A stretch of DNA of 64,000 nucleotides from Tenacibaculum sp. 190524A02b. GTDB lineage: Bacteria > Bacteroidota > Bacteroidia > Flavobacteriales > Flavobacteriaceae. Of this stretch, positions 29,001 to 37,913 are shown in pieces. A model generated the notes under the pieces. It did no database searches, had not been told where the DNA came from, and saw nothing but the letters and a program-made list of their open reading frames with translations. The stretch's first letter is position 1; each line of letters begins with the position of its first letter. A program made the translations under genes and the position numbers. The stretch covers positions 2,564,501 to 2,628,500 of the forward strand of contig NZ_OZ038525.1 of the NCBI RefSeq assembly GCF_964036645.1. The letters run 5' to 3'.

Positions 29001-29518
29001 GATGTTTCTATTTCTTCTCTTTCATTTAAAATTTTTGAAGAGCCTTCAGGTGATAAAACATAATTTAAATTACCATAATCGTCATAAACATAATAAGTAT
29101 CATGATTGCTGTCATCATTCTGTTCAGAATTATAATTTCTTTTTAAAATAACTTGGCCTTTTTTATTTTTAAATTCAGCTGTAGTATGATCTCTTAAATC
29201 AGTTTGAGTTGGTTTCCAATTTCCATCTTTAGTTACAGTTTTATACAATTCATTTTTTAAATAGAAACCTCCATAATTTAATTTTGGAATACCTGAAGCC
29301 TCATGAAATGTTACATAAAAATATCGTACTTTTTCTTCTTCATTTAATGGTGTTTTCTTAGTAGAACTTATACACTCATAAGGAAACAAGTTTGCTTGAG
29401 AGTTATCTACCTTAAATAGCATTGAAACAATAAAAACTTTTAATAAAAGCTTTTTGTTATGCTTTATTCTTAAAACTAAATTTAAACACCACTTTATCTT
29501 ATTGAGTAATTTATCCAT
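26084..29518 (-). CDS. RHS repeat protein with degenerate C-terminus and no tip domain
   Basis: 1144 residues. N-terminal hydrophobic stretch at about 25-42 (LLLKVFIVSMLFK) after a basic start. YD repeats follow (YDDYGNLNYVLS, YDTRNRLIEKKI, YDFDGRIAYTG). Two copies of a beta-sandwich module seen in Bacteroidetes RHS proteins lie at about 335-460 and 628-740 (DGYIQFTV and DGYVSYSV; VGDIFKVER and ANDYFTIER). The RHS core begins near 1050 with NYYPLGLQHKGYN, FRFNGKEL and YDISTGRWLN, but after GRW the conserved DP...PYNY...DPDG part has become an unrelated, charged tail and the protein stops within 45 residues. It lacks the variable toxin segment. Probably surface-exposed or decayed. Confidence 0.85.
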   Translation of the reverse strand: MDKLLNKIKWCLNLVLRIKHNKKLLLKVFIVSMLFKVDNSQANLFPYECISSTKKTPLNEEEKVRYFYVTFHEASGIPKLNYGGFYLKNELYKTVTKDGNWKPTQTDLRDHTTAEFKNKKGQVILKRNYNSEQNDDSNHDTYYVYDDYGNLNYVLSPEGSSKILNEREEIETSILDNLCYQYRYDTRNRLIEKKIPGKGKENIVYDKLDRPVLTQDANQRAKTPKEWLFTKYDFDGRIAYTGLYIDNEEREKLQNRVTTHTNKNSELLYEERIRTGNKLVDMSTELYYTSRTFPTKQLKIFTINYYDDYNWKKDNKLKISYGFNREENTQKYISTEVIEHDGYIQFTVPELNKNREVGFTILEKNNRTSLPIDYKISLNEKGKINVYEKDVLSIALEGNYQVGDIFKVERSGEYILYKKNDKIFHKGLIDIQSSLRGFSTFYEVNNKQNTVYIGYSHGGQLFTNGTESLKTGIKARVLGTSKWITTSIYYDAQKRPIYRITENNYLKAKNETGKELDSEGRTLKELWVHKRENKAPVITENYYTYNTVNRLIRQEQRINNQVKELILQNTYDSYGKLIKKVVGGRLPNTSSYINISKDVSIKENVIVKNSETNNNSELATSNKISEDGYVSYSVTNGKKKVMVGLSTVDNNIISQDMAYAIQNKEGKAYVYESGRNIGIKTTYVANDYFTIERRNGKVYYLKNNKVFYTSEFLSEAKAMVGIVFLYEKNASIRNLVFVDLNKGLQIINYQYNNKGQLKQLNNIDNLADDLFSFKLSYNDVSQNRDREEQSTSNIKEFLWRTNNISNDIRGYTYKYDALNRMVAAKGYNNDKYDVANIVYDKNGNIKKLQRRGHKDIRVSHFGLMDNLKYIYSGNKLIKVEELSGGSINTGFIDNVNSNVEYIYDANGNMLTNLNKNIGTYTSAGIVYNHLNLPTEVKVGNTNHKTVKYVYDATGVKQRKITIDNQNTTITDYIGNYIYEKNRLQFFRHPEGYVTPVITNGSEVISSYKYVYQYKDYFGNIRLSYTDNNNDGTIQTRGNKSEIIEELNYYPLGLQHKGYNNIVSSDGNSIAQKFRFNGKELKDELGLYWYDFGTRNYDISTGRWLNMERRNVNQEYINPYNSRIFMHAKLEYYNNFKKNKEEDYK

Positions 29519-29645
29519 TCAGTTCTTGGTTTTTAAATTATAACTATTAAGGTGTATTGCGGGTTAATAAACTACCAAGATGTAAAACATCTAGATATTA
29601 TACAAATTGACTATCTCATAGCAATTAAACGTACGGTAAATTTGT

Positions 29646-30587
29646 TTAAAAAACAGGTTCTTTCCATCTTACTCTCATATAATTATCTATTTTCTTGAGA
29701 TCTTTAGGTAAGTTTTGTTTTATAATCATCAATAAATTTTCTAATAACTTTTCTTTAGTAAAGTTTTTATTAACCACAATACTTACTTCTCTTGTAGGAA
29801 TTGGATCTTTAAATTGTTTTATAAACTGTCTTTCTTCTGTATTTTGAATGGAAAGCTGTGGTACTAAACTATATCCTAAACCTGCTTGTACTAAATTTTT
29901 AATAGTTTGAATAGAACCACTTTCAAATATAAAATCATGGTTTATATCGGTATTCTTCTCCTTACAAATGTTTAATACTTGATTCCTAAAACAGTGCCCC
30001 TCTTCTAACAACAACAGATTTTCAGGTGTTAAATCTTTTTCATCTACCTTCTCTGCTTCTTCAAAAAGTTCTGCATTTTTGCAATAAAGAAAGAAAGGTT
30101 CTTGGTAAAGATTTATTTCACGTAATCTTGAATCTTCTAAAGGAGTAGACAAAATGCTCAAATCTAACGTTCCATTATTAAGCGCTTCAATAATTTGGTT
30201 TGTTTGCATTTCCTTAATTGTTAATTTTAAATCAGGATGTTCTCTTACAAAATCTTCCAAAAAAAGCGGTAATAAATAGGGTGCGATGGTAGGTATAATT
30301 CCTAAAGTAAATTCACCTGTAAGATCTGTTTTATCTCCGTAAGCAAACTTATTAAACTCACCTACCTCACGTAAAATTAATTTAGCTTTTGCTATTAATA
30401 CTTCACCTACAGGCGTAGGTGTAAGTGGAGATTTATTTCTATTAAAAATAGTTGTACCAATTTCTTCTTCTAGCTTTTTTACCTGTAAAGTTAAAGTTGG
30501 TTGCGTAACAAAACATGCTTCTGCAGCTTTTACATAATGTCTTTTATTATTTAATGCAACAATATATTTAAGTTGTTGTATAGTCAT
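29646..30587 (-). CDS. oxyR: LysR-family peroxide sensor OxyR
   Basis: 313 residues. N-terminal winged HTH (QQLKYIVALNNKRHYVKAA, TQPTLTLQVKKLEEEIG) and C-terminal regulatory domain. The redox pair of OxyR is present: GHCFRNQVLNIC matches the E. coli GHC...C spacing (Cys199 and Cys208). It is divergent from a catalase gene across 664 bases, the usual oxyR-kat arrangement. Peroxide would oxidise the Cys pair and activate katA. No binding site could be read with confidence. Confidence 0.93.
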   Translation of the reverse strand: MTIQQLKYIVALNNKRHYVKAAEACFVTQPTLTLQVKKLEEEIGTTIFNRNKSPLTPTPVGEVLIAKAKLILREVGEFNKFAYGDKTDLTGEFTLGIIPTIAPYLLPLFLEDFVREHPDLKLTIKEMQTNQIIEALNNGTLDLSILSTPLEDSRLREINLYQEPFFLYCKNAELFEEAEKVDEKDLTPENLLLLEEGHCFRNQVLNICKEKNTDINHDFIFESGSIQTIKNLVQAGLGYSLVPQLSIQNTEERQFIKQFKDPIPTREVSIVVNKNFTKEKLLENLLMIIKQNLPKDLKKIDNYMRVRWKEPVF

Positions 30588-31251
30588 ATCAATATTGTTT
30601 TATAAAGTCTTTTTAACATTTAAAGTTTTACTTTTTTATATAGTTATCACATCCGTCAGAAACTAAAACTTCTAACGTACTAATAACAACATAAAGCCCT
30701 TTATAAGGCTATAAACAATCTGCTAATACATTTATAAATTCAATTGCATGACTCTAATCTAGAGAGTATCTCTTCAAAGTAATAACTTTTCTCCTTTAAT
30801 TGGTATGTAGGATTATAAGTTATAAATTTTAAGCTCTAAGGGACAAAAGCTTTCTGTTTTGAATAAAGAAGTCTACCAATTATAAATATCCTTACAAACA
30901 ATTGTAATATTTATTTTAAATACATTTAAATTGGTTTCATCCATTTAAATAAATACTTGATAACAAACAGTTTTTGTAGCCGCTAAGTCAAGATGACTCT
31001 AACACAAATATCAACAACACTTCTTTTTTCTCAAAATAAGTGAGTCAACATCCTTATTAATTTTATAAATATGATTATTTAAAGTATTAATATCATGACT
31101 CATAACTCCCATAGCGTACTTCTATTTTCTCTAAATAAGCAAGATGTAAACATTATTAATTTTATAAATACTAACATTAAAAGTATCAATATTATTTATA
31201 CTCTTTTTGGTTATACCTTTAGCTAAATCAAACTATAAATTATTTTTAAAA
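30588..31251. promoter_or_regulatory. Long oxyR-katA divergent regulatory region with 99-bp direct repeats
   Basis: 664 bases without a gene. An imperfect direct repeat occupies 31019-31117 and 31118 to about 31206 (period 99), sharing ACTTCT, TTTTCTC, AATAAG and TATTAATTTTATAAATA, and ends close to the catalase ATG. AT-rich filler and short palindromes (AGAGAGTATCTCT at 30761) occupy the rest. OxyR tetramer sites are expected somewhere here. Confidence 0.6.
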
Positions 31252-32775
31252 ATGAAAAAAACAGCAATTTTTATCGCATTTTTTGCTTGTTGTATTGCTT
31301 ACGGACAAGTAATTACAACAAATGGAGGTGTTCCTGTTGGAGACAATCAAAATTCTAAAACAGTAGGTAGGTACGGAGAAGTACTTTTAGAAGATATTCA
31401 TCTTATTGAAAAGCTTGCCGCTTTTGATCGTGAACGTATACCAGAACGTGTTGTTCATGCTAGAGGTGCTGGTGCTTTTGGGCATTTTATTAGCACCAAA
31501 GATATGTCTAGGTTTACAAAAGCTTCTTTATTTCAAGGAAATGGTAAAAAAACGGATGTAGCAGTACGCTTTTCTACTGTTATACATGGAAAAGGATCTC
31601 CTGAAACTGCTAGAGATCCTAGAGGTTTCGCGGTGAAGTTTTATACCGATCAAGGGAATTATGATATTGTAGGGAATAACTTACCTGTATTTTTTATTAG
31701 AGATGCGATTAAGTTTCCTGATATGGTGCATTCTTTAAAGCCATCTCCTGTTACTAACAAGCAAGATCCAAATAGATTTTTTGACTTTTTTAGTAATGTT
31801 CCTGAATCTACTCATATGATTACTCGTTTATATACAGATTTAGGGATTCCTAAAGGATATCAATTTATGAACGGAAGTAGTGTACATGGATTTAAATGGG
31901 TGAATGATAGAGGTGAAGTAACTTATGTAAAATATTCATGGGTTAGTAAACAAGGTGAAATAAATTTAGATATTGACCAGGCAGCTGAACAACAATCTAA
32001 AGATTGGCAACATGCTACGGTTAGTTTAAGAGACGATATTGCTAACAATAAGTTTCCACAATGGGATTTATTTGTACAATTAATTAAGCCAAGAGATTTA
32101 CATAGTTTTGATTTCTGGCCTTTAGATGCAACAAAAGATTGGCCTGCTGACCAAATTCAAAAAATTAAAATAGGTACGATGATTTTGAATAAAAATCCTA
32201 TTAACTTTTTTGAACAAGTAGAATCAATAGCAATGGCTCCTGGAAACTTAGTTCCTGGTATTGAACCATCTGAAGATAAATTATTACAAGGTCGTTTGTT
32301 CTCTTATTTTGATACACAACGTCATAGATTAGGACCAAACAATCAACAAATAGCTGTAAACAGACCTAAAATTCAAGTAGTAAATTACAATTCTGACAGT
32401 TTTTCTAGTGCTGACAATTCTAAGTTTCCTAATCCAGATGTAAATTATGAACCAAGTAATAAAGTAAATCTTTCTGACGATGCTTCTTTTAAGTTTTCTC
32501 AAAGAAAAATTAAATACACCAGAATCACTCAAGGAAGTATTACTAAAACGAATAATTTTGGGCAAGCTGGTGATTTTTACAGATCATTATCTGCTAAGGA
32601 TAAAGATAACTTAATAAGAAACTTAACTGGCGACTTAGGTCAGGTAACAGATAGAAGAATTCAGAAAAAAATGATTATTCATTTTTATAGAGCTGATAGA
32701 AACTATGGGATGAGAGTTGCAAGAGCCTTAGGTTTTTCTCAAAATGACTTTATGCAACATAGAGGTCAACACTAA
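31252..32775 (+). CDS. katA: Secreted haem catalase
   Basis: 508 residues from the ATG at 31252; this start is chosen over one 45 bases upstream because it begins a clean signal peptide (MKKTAIFIAFFACCIAYGQ). The mature protein is a monofunctional catalase: catalytic His in RVVHARGAGAFGHF, catalytic Asn in GNNLPVFFIRDAIKFPD, and the haem-ligating Tyr in LFSYFDTQRHRLGPN. It breaks down hydrogen peroxide, here probably in the periplasm. An ankyrin-repeat gene follows, as in other katA-ank pairs. OxyR regulation is likely. Confidence 0.93.
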   Translation: MKKTAIFIAFFACCIAYGQVITTNGGVPVGDNQNSKTVGRYGEVLLEDIHLIEKLAAFDRERIPERVVHARGAGAFGHFISTKDMSRFTKASLFQGNGKKTDVAVRFSTVIHGKGSPETARDPRGFAVKFYTDQGNYDIVGNNLPVFFIRDAIKFPDMVHSLKPSPVTNKQDPNRFFDFFSNVPESTHMITRLYTDLGIPKGYQFMNGSSVHGFKWVNDRGEVTYVKYSWVSKQGEINLDIDQAAEQQSKDWQHATVSLRDDIANNKFPQWDLFVQLIKPRDLHSFDFWPLDATKDWPADQIQKIKIGTMILNKNPINFFEQVESIAMAPGNLVPGIEPSEDKLLQGRLFSYFDTQRHRLGPNNQQIAVNRPKIQVVNYNSDSFSSADNSKFPNPDVNYEPSNKVNLSDDASFKFSQRKIKYTRITQGSITKTNNFGQAGDFYRSLSAKDKDNLIRNLTGDLGQVTDRRIQKKMIIHFYRADRNYGMRVARALGFSQNDFMQHRGQH

Positions 32776-32859
32776 AACTTTTTTATACGCAACACTTGAT
32801 ACTAACATAATTCTGCTATTAGTTTTGAGTGTTGGGTATATTTCTTTAATATTTTAACC

Positions 32860-33378
32860 ATGAAAAAAACTATTTTTTTACTTCTGCTGTTATTATCTAG
32901 TACTCTTTTTTATGCACAAGAGCCTATTTTTGACTATAGTAGAGAAGGTAATACAGAAGCTATAAAAGCATTATATAAAGAAGATTCTAAAATAATAAAC
33001 AGTGTTAACAACAAGGGATTTAGTCCTTTAATACTAGCTGTGTATAACAATCAAACAGAAACTGTACGTTTTTTACTAACGCATAAAGCGAACACAGAAA
33101 TACAAGACAACTACGGAAATACAGCCTTAATGGGTGCTTGTTTTAGAGGATATGCAACGATTGCTCAATTATTATTAGACCATAAGGTTGATGTAAATAA
33201 AAAGAATTATAACAATGCTACTGCTTTAACTTTTGCTGCTACTTTTGGGCATGCCAATATTGTGAAAGCATTACTTAAAAACGGAGCTGATGTTAGTTTA
33301 AAAGATAACAGAGGGAATACGGCATTAGATCATGCTAAAATGCAAGGAAATGAGGAAATCATAGCTTTATTGAAATAA
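32860..33378 (+). CDS. Secreted ankyrin-repeat protein paired with catalase
   Basis: 172 residues. Signal peptide to about residue 19 (LFYAQ), then four ankyrin repeats with TPL/TAL turns: GFSPLILAVYNNQTETVRFL, GNTALMGACFRGY, NATALTFAATFGHANIVKAL, GNTALDHAKMQGNEEIIALL. Comparable to AnkB, which in Pseudomonas is needed for full activity of the neighbouring periplasmic catalase KatB. Same strand, 84 bases after the catalase. Ends at a strong terminator. Confidence 0.88.
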   Translation: MKKTIFLLLLLLSSTLFYAQEPIFDYSREGNTEAIKALYKEDSKIINSVNNKGFSPLILAVYNNQTETVRFLLTHKANTEIQDNYGNTALMGACFRGYATIAQLLLDHKVDVNKKNYNNATALTFAATFGHANIVKALLKNGADVSLKDNRGNTALDHAKMQGNEEIIALLK

Positions 33379-33391
33379 TATTTACTCAAAA

Positions 33392-33440
33392 AAAGAACTA
33401 CCGCTTTTGATTTAAACTTAATCAAAAGCGGTAGTTCTTT
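33392..33440. terminator. Long bidirectional terminator
   Basis: A 21-bp perfect stem: AAAGAACTACCGCTTTTGATT pairs with its complement from 33420 to 33440 around a 7-base loop, with A- and T-runs at the two ends. It separates the catalase-ankyrin unit from the minus-strand DUF3857 pair. Confidence 0.93.
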
Positions 33441-33479
33441 AACTTTTATAAGTTATTTAAATACTTACGTTTATATGGT

Positions 33480-35666
33480 TTATCCTTTTTTTAATAAAAT
33501 TTTTGCTTGTGTAAATTTAAATGCTTCATCTAACCAAGTTACCATAATACTCCATTGTGCATTTTCTATAAAGTTAGCTTTATACTTTTTGGTGGTTTCT
33601 ATAATTAATTTCCCTTCTTTTACGTAAGCCTTAGCTATAAAAGCACCTGTTTCATTTTCTATTGAAGTATTAAGACTCTCTATACCTTGTACAGAATATC
33701 CTTCAGGAAGTTCTAATGTAATTTCATAGTTGTAAGTTTTAGCAAAATCAATATAAACATTGGCTTTTCTGTTTTTTTCATCATCCTCTATTTTTACCTG
33801 CCCGCCTATAAATTTTCCTATTTCAATAATTATATTCTTTCCTGCCTTTTTGATATAACCATCTTTCAATAAAAAGTCTTCCTTTATTTTTAAAGGTGTT
33901 TTATCTCCGTATCTTCCAGTTTCTATTACACTAGTATTAAATTCTGTTACTTTACCTTCACTCCATTCACTATCAACATACTCTTCTCTATTTTTTATAA
34001 ACTCTTCACGTTTTTTATCTTCAAAAGCTTTGAATTGAGTACTGAATCTTTTTTTTGTTTTTTTAGAACCACATTCATAGAAGTGTCCTTTTTCAGGAAA
34101 CTTTTTATAATCTTCTGCCAAGAAATCTGTAAAATGAATCCAGTTCTTAATATATTGATCCTCAAAATGACCTCTAGCAATCAACTCTCTATTTACCGTA
34201 AACCCTTTTTTGTCTTCATTTAGTTTAAGGTTTATATTTTCTTTATAATGATTTTGCTCTGCTGATGATGTACCTAAGAAAACTTTTTCTAATTTTTCAA
34301 TTCTTTTACCTTTAACTACAGCACCTTGGTACGCTTCTGAACCTTCTAGCGCATGAGGAAAACGTTCAAATGTCATGTTTTCATTAAAGTCAAAGAAATA
34401 CAAGTTAGGCTCAGTTTTAAACTTTAATCCAACTCTAGCGTTCGACTTAATTAATAAATCTTTTAGTTTACCATCATATCTTGGCTGTACAAGAACAACA
34501 TCATAATCTATATCATACTTTTTACAAACTGCTCTTAGCCTAGACATTACCGTAATGTCACTATCATACATTCCAAAATAATTTTTACTACACTTATTTC
34601 TTGGCACAAAAAACCTTTCAATAATCTTAGCTTCGTAGGCTATTCTTGGCTCAAAATAGCTTGTGAATTTGTGAAATCGAATATAATCAAGAGCAGCTTT
34701 TAATACTTCTGTTTTATTAGTCAGTCCTTTCTCTTTTATATATTTCAATATATCTGATGCGTATTTTGTACTTGATTTATTAAACTTTCTATCAAAATAA
34801 TCAAATACATCTTCTTCTGTTACTTTAGATTTTACTTCACCATCTTCTCCTGTAAAAATATCTACATATTTTTCGTTCTTTCTTTTTCTCGCAAAAGCAA
34901 TTTGGTATTTTACAGAAGGTTGTTCAACTAGCGGGAAATACCATCTTTTTGTTTTTAGTTTGTCTATGTTCTTTGCTTCTACCACATATTTTTGTGTAGC
35001 ATTTCTGTCTGTTGGTTCTTCCTTTAATGCTGGAGCACCATTGTAGGTGTTCATATTTAAAAAGAAGTCGTTTTCTACTTCAACAGCTAATCTGTAATCT
35101 AGAATAGGATAATTATCTTTTAATGTTGATTCATTAGCTGGGAATATGTTTACTCCATCCAACTCTTTTTTCTTCGAATCTGTCTGGATAAAAACATCTA
35201 ATATATCTCCAATTTCTAAACTTGGTATTGCTATCTTTTTTATATTATCTTCTTTAACCTCTACAGCTTCAATGTCAATAATTATTTCCTTTGCATCTGG
35301 CTTAATAACTCTTATACCTATAGTAGTTTCTCTTCTAGAATAAGTTCCCATTATCCATGGTAACTTAAAATCTTTTTTTAACTCTATCTCAGAAAAAGTT
35401 TCAAGAGAAGATTGATCTTGTATTTTTATAATTTGATGTTTGTTTTTCTTTGACAGAATATTCTTTCCTCGATTAAAATACATGACATACCTGTGATCTT
35501 TTAAAATCACCGCACTTTCATTTGACCATTTTTCGGGAATCGTTGTGTTTACAATTTCTTTAGCTGGTGTTTTCCAGAATTGTTCTCTTAATTCAAGTTC
35601 TAATTTTGTTTGTGCAATGCTAAATGTACTTGTAATTAAGGCAAAAACAAAGAGTAGTTTTTTCAT
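33480..35666 (-). CDS. DUF3857/transglutaminase-like protein, probably inactive
   Basis: 728 residues, signal peptide to about residue 18 (FSIAQ). It has the DUF3857-type N-terminal beta region and the following transglutaminase-like fold, but the catalytic signature is lost: where the downstream-numbered paralogue has YGDCKG it has YDSDIT, and the His site (NHM in the paralogue) is NAR; an Asp-like site (FFDFNEN) remains. It starts six bases after the paralogue ends, so they are likely co-transcribed. Known DUF3857 proteins are exported and often paired. A binding or scaffold role is my inference. Confidence 0.72.
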   Translation of the reverse strand: MKKLLFVFALITSTFSIAQTKLELELREQFWKTPAKEIVNTTIPEKWSNESAVILKDHRYVMYFNRGKNILSKKNKHQIIKIQDQSSLETFSEIELKKDFKLPWIMGTYSRRETTIGIRVIKPDAKEIIIDIEAVEVKEDNIKKIAIPSLEIGDILDVFIQTDSKKKELDGVNIFPANESTLKDNYPILDYRLAVEVENDFFLNMNTYNGAPALKEEPTDRNATQKYVVEAKNIDKLKTKRWYFPLVEQPSVKYQIAFARKRKNEKYVDIFTGEDGEVKSKVTEEDVFDYFDRKFNKSSTKYASDILKYIKEKGLTNKTEVLKAALDYIRFHKFTSYFEPRIAYEAKIIERFFVPRNKCSKNYFGMYDSDITVMSRLRAVCKKYDIDYDVVLVQPRYDGKLKDLLIKSNARVGLKFKTEPNLYFFDFNENMTFERFPHALEGSEAYQGAVVKGKRIEKLEKVFLGTSSAEQNHYKENINLKLNEDKKGFTVNRELIARGHFEDQYIKNWIHFTDFLAEDYKKFPEKGHFYECGSKKTKKRFSTQFKAFEDKKREEFIKNREEYVDSEWSEGKVTEFNTSVIETGRYGDKTPLKIKEDFLLKDGYIKKAGKNIIIEIGKFIGGQVKIEDDEKNRKANVYIDFAKTYNYEITLELPEGYSVQGIESLNTSIENETGAFIAKAYVKEGKLIIETTKKYKANFIENAQWSIMVTWLDEAFKFTQAKILLKKG

Positions 35667-35671
35667 CTTTT

Positions 35672-37591
35672 TTAATTTTTAACAAGGGTAATTTGTTCGT
35701 CGTAGAAATTTTTTATTTTATTAATAGATGTATTCCAAAGTGCTAGTTTGTCTTTTGGTATCAATCTTTTTTTAAGAATAATGTTAGAACTGTATACTAC
35801 CTTTCCTGCATTTTCAACATAACTAGCTTCAAAAGTCATAAAATCATTCTCAATTTTAACGGATTCTGGTAAGGATTCTACTTTATAGCCTGTAGGTAAC
35901 TCTAAACTAAGTTCTTTTATTTTTCTTCGTTTCATACGAAGCAATAATGGGGCTTCTCTATCCTCTTTTAACTCCCAATTACTTAGGTAACGAACGGGAT
36001 CTAATTCTAAATAAAGATTATTACCAAACCCACTTACAACGTTGTTTATTTCTAGTTTATAGTCTAAATTAATTTCCTTATCTCTATCTGAAAAGTCAAA
36101 ACCTTTTACATCGGACACCTTGGCATTATCGTTACCGTCTGCTAATACATCACACATGACTTCTTCTCTTTTATCTTTTGGTGTTCCAGTAAACCCATAC
36201 AAAAACTCACTTACATGTTCACCTGCCAAACTTCTATTTATAGTTCCTGTAATGTTGTTATCTACAATAGTTAATTTTCCCTTGTAAATTTCCTTATTGT
36301 ATTCTGGTTGGGCTTCTGGTACTCGCTTTAATATAAAATTATCTTTGTTTTCAATTAAGGCTTCTTTTCCTTGTATTCTGGAAGCATAGGTACCGTATGC
36401 ATTGTATTTTTCCGTTCCATCTAGAAAAATAAATTTATCATTTAGCATCACGCCAGAAATCATGTGATTGTCTACAATTAAAGATGGTAACGAATAATCA
36501 TAGGCTATGGCATCTGTACCTATCCAAACCAATCTAGCATCAAATCCAGCTTCAACAAGCATGGTTTTAAGTAAAATTGCCATTCCTTTACAGTCTCCAT
36601 ACTTTTTATTGTAAACATTTTGCGGAGCATCTGGTTTAAAACCAGCAATTCCGTCTTCAAAAGCAATGTATTTTATAGAGTCTTGTACCCAATAATAAAT
36701 TGCTTTTATTTTATCTTCATCATTTTCAATGCCTTTTATAATTTCTTCTACTTTTGCTTTAATATCATCCGTTTTAATAGCTACATCATCTACTAGCTTT
36801 TTATACCAAGTATATAAATCTGCGGTATTTTTAAAAAGTGTATGTGAATTCCCCTCTTTATCAGTAAATGCTTTTGAAAGGTATACAATATGCGGATGCA
36901 AATATGAATTACCAGGCTTAGCTACTTCTTTCTTAATCCCAGCTATGTTTTTAAAGGTATAACTTAACACATTATGTTTTTCAGTTTTACTTTCTGTTTT
37001 ATTGATTTCAAAACCTTTAAAATGAAAATCTTTAGTAGAAAAACTTAACCATTCTGGAATATTAATAACAAGGTTACCTTTTATAATTCTGTGAGGTTTT
37101 TTCAAATACTCTACAGTAAAGTATTTGATATCTTTATAACGTTTTACTTCTTTTACTTTTCTAACATAACCTTGAAGTGGAAGATTTATTTCACCGTATC
37201 TAATTCTATAATCGTTATGAAAAATAGATTCGTCAGAATACGCTTCGTCTCTATAGTTCCAAAACTTCTCTCTACCTCTTCTACCATATAATTTTAATTT
37301 TTTAATTTCAGATTGTTTGTCGTACCCTGTACTGTACCATAAATCTGCTCTTTTTGAAATGGCTAAAAAAGTAATAGACTTCGATTCAATTACCTCAACT
37401 TTGTTGGTTTTTCTATTGAGTTCAAAGTTTATTTCAATTGAATAATCGGAAATAACTACATCTTCTTCCTCATACTTTTCTTTTAAGGATTGTGCTAGTT
37501 TTACAGCCTCCTCTGTTGGCTTGTCTCTTTGTGCAAAGAGTGTTGATGAAAATAGTAGTAATGCTAATAAGTGATAAGTGATATTTCTCAT
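35672..37591 (-). CDS. DUF3857 and transglutaminase-core domain protein
   Basis: 639 residues, signal peptide to about residue 20 (TLFAQ). N-terminal DUF3857 beta-sandwich (about 45-260), then a transglutaminase-like core with catalytic Cys in KYGDCKGMAILL, His in VDNHMISG and Asp in FLDGTEK, followed by a C-terminal DUF2569/DUF3858-like beta domain. Exported, likely periplasmic or outer-membrane associated; substrate unknown. First gene of a two-gene unit with the inactive-looking paralogue. Confidence 0.82.
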   Translation of the reverse strand: MRNITYHLLALLLFSSTLFAQRDKPTEEAVKLAQSLKEKYEEEDVVISDYSIEINFELNRKTNKVEVIESKSITFLAISKRADLWYSTGYDKQSEIKKLKLYGRRGREKFWNYRDEAYSDESIFHNDYRIRYGEINLPLQGYVRKVKEVKRYKDIKYFTVEYLKKPHRIIKGNLVINIPEWLSFSTKDFHFKGFEINKTESKTEKHNVLSYTFKNIAGIKKEVAKPGNSYLHPHIVYLSKAFTDKEGNSHTLFKNTADLYTWYKKLVDDVAIKTDDIKAKVEEIIKGIENDEDKIKAIYYWVQDSIKYIAFEDGIAGFKPDAPQNVYNKKYGDCKGMAILLKTMLVEAGFDARLVWIGTDAIAYDYSLPSLIVDNHMISGVMLNDKFIFLDGTEKYNAYGTYASRIQGKEALIENKDNFILKRVPEAQPEYNKEIYKGKLTIVDNNITGTINRSLAGEHVSEFLYGFTGTPKDKREEVMCDVLADGNDNAKVSDVKGFDFSDRDKEINLDYKLEINNVVSGFGNNLYLELDPVRYLSNWELKEDREAPLLLRMKRRKIKELSLELPTGYKVESLPESVKIENDFMTFEASYVENAGKVVYSSNIILKKRLIPKDKLALWNTSINKIKNFYDEQITLVKN

Positions 37592-37654
37592 AGTGCGGCA
37601 AAGATACTTTTAATTACAATATATTTTGCCTGAAATGCAATTTATTTATTTCAT

Positions 37655-37912
37655 TTATGAGGCGCAATTGTTTTTAAACCAACCACTTCTCTGTTTTAAA
37701 TATCTTTTTAATAAAAACAATATTCCACTTAGCACATTCCAAATTATGAAATAAATCCAAATATCTTTTTTGAATTCCGTTAAACAAGGAGGGCAAGGGT
37801 AATCAGGAATACAGGGTTCGCATGATATGAAAAAAGAGTCAATTAAAAATCGCCCAATTAACAGTAAATTTCCAATAATCCAACTATAAAAAATGTAATT
37901 CTTTTTTTTCAT
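37655..37912 (-). CDS. Small two-helix membrane protein with Cys-rich loop
   Basis: 85 residues. Two predicted membrane helices (about 8-28 and 51-66) enclose a loop CEPCIPDYPCPPC, four Cys in 13 residues, that could bind metal or form disulphides on the outer side. Family not recognised. It starts one base after the stop of the next upstream gene (37914), so it is coupled to it. This is the low-coordinate end of the second accessory zone. Confidence 0.6.
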   Translation of the reverse strand: MKKKNYIFYSWIIGNLLLIGRFLIDSFFISCEPCIPDYPCPPCLTEFKKDIWIYFIIWNVLSGILFLLKRYLKQRSGWFKNNCAS

Positions 37913-37913
37913 T

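Noticed and set aside
31207..31251. Longer catalase start at 31207
   Set aside because: It would hide the signal peptide; the ATG at 31252 begins a textbook leader.
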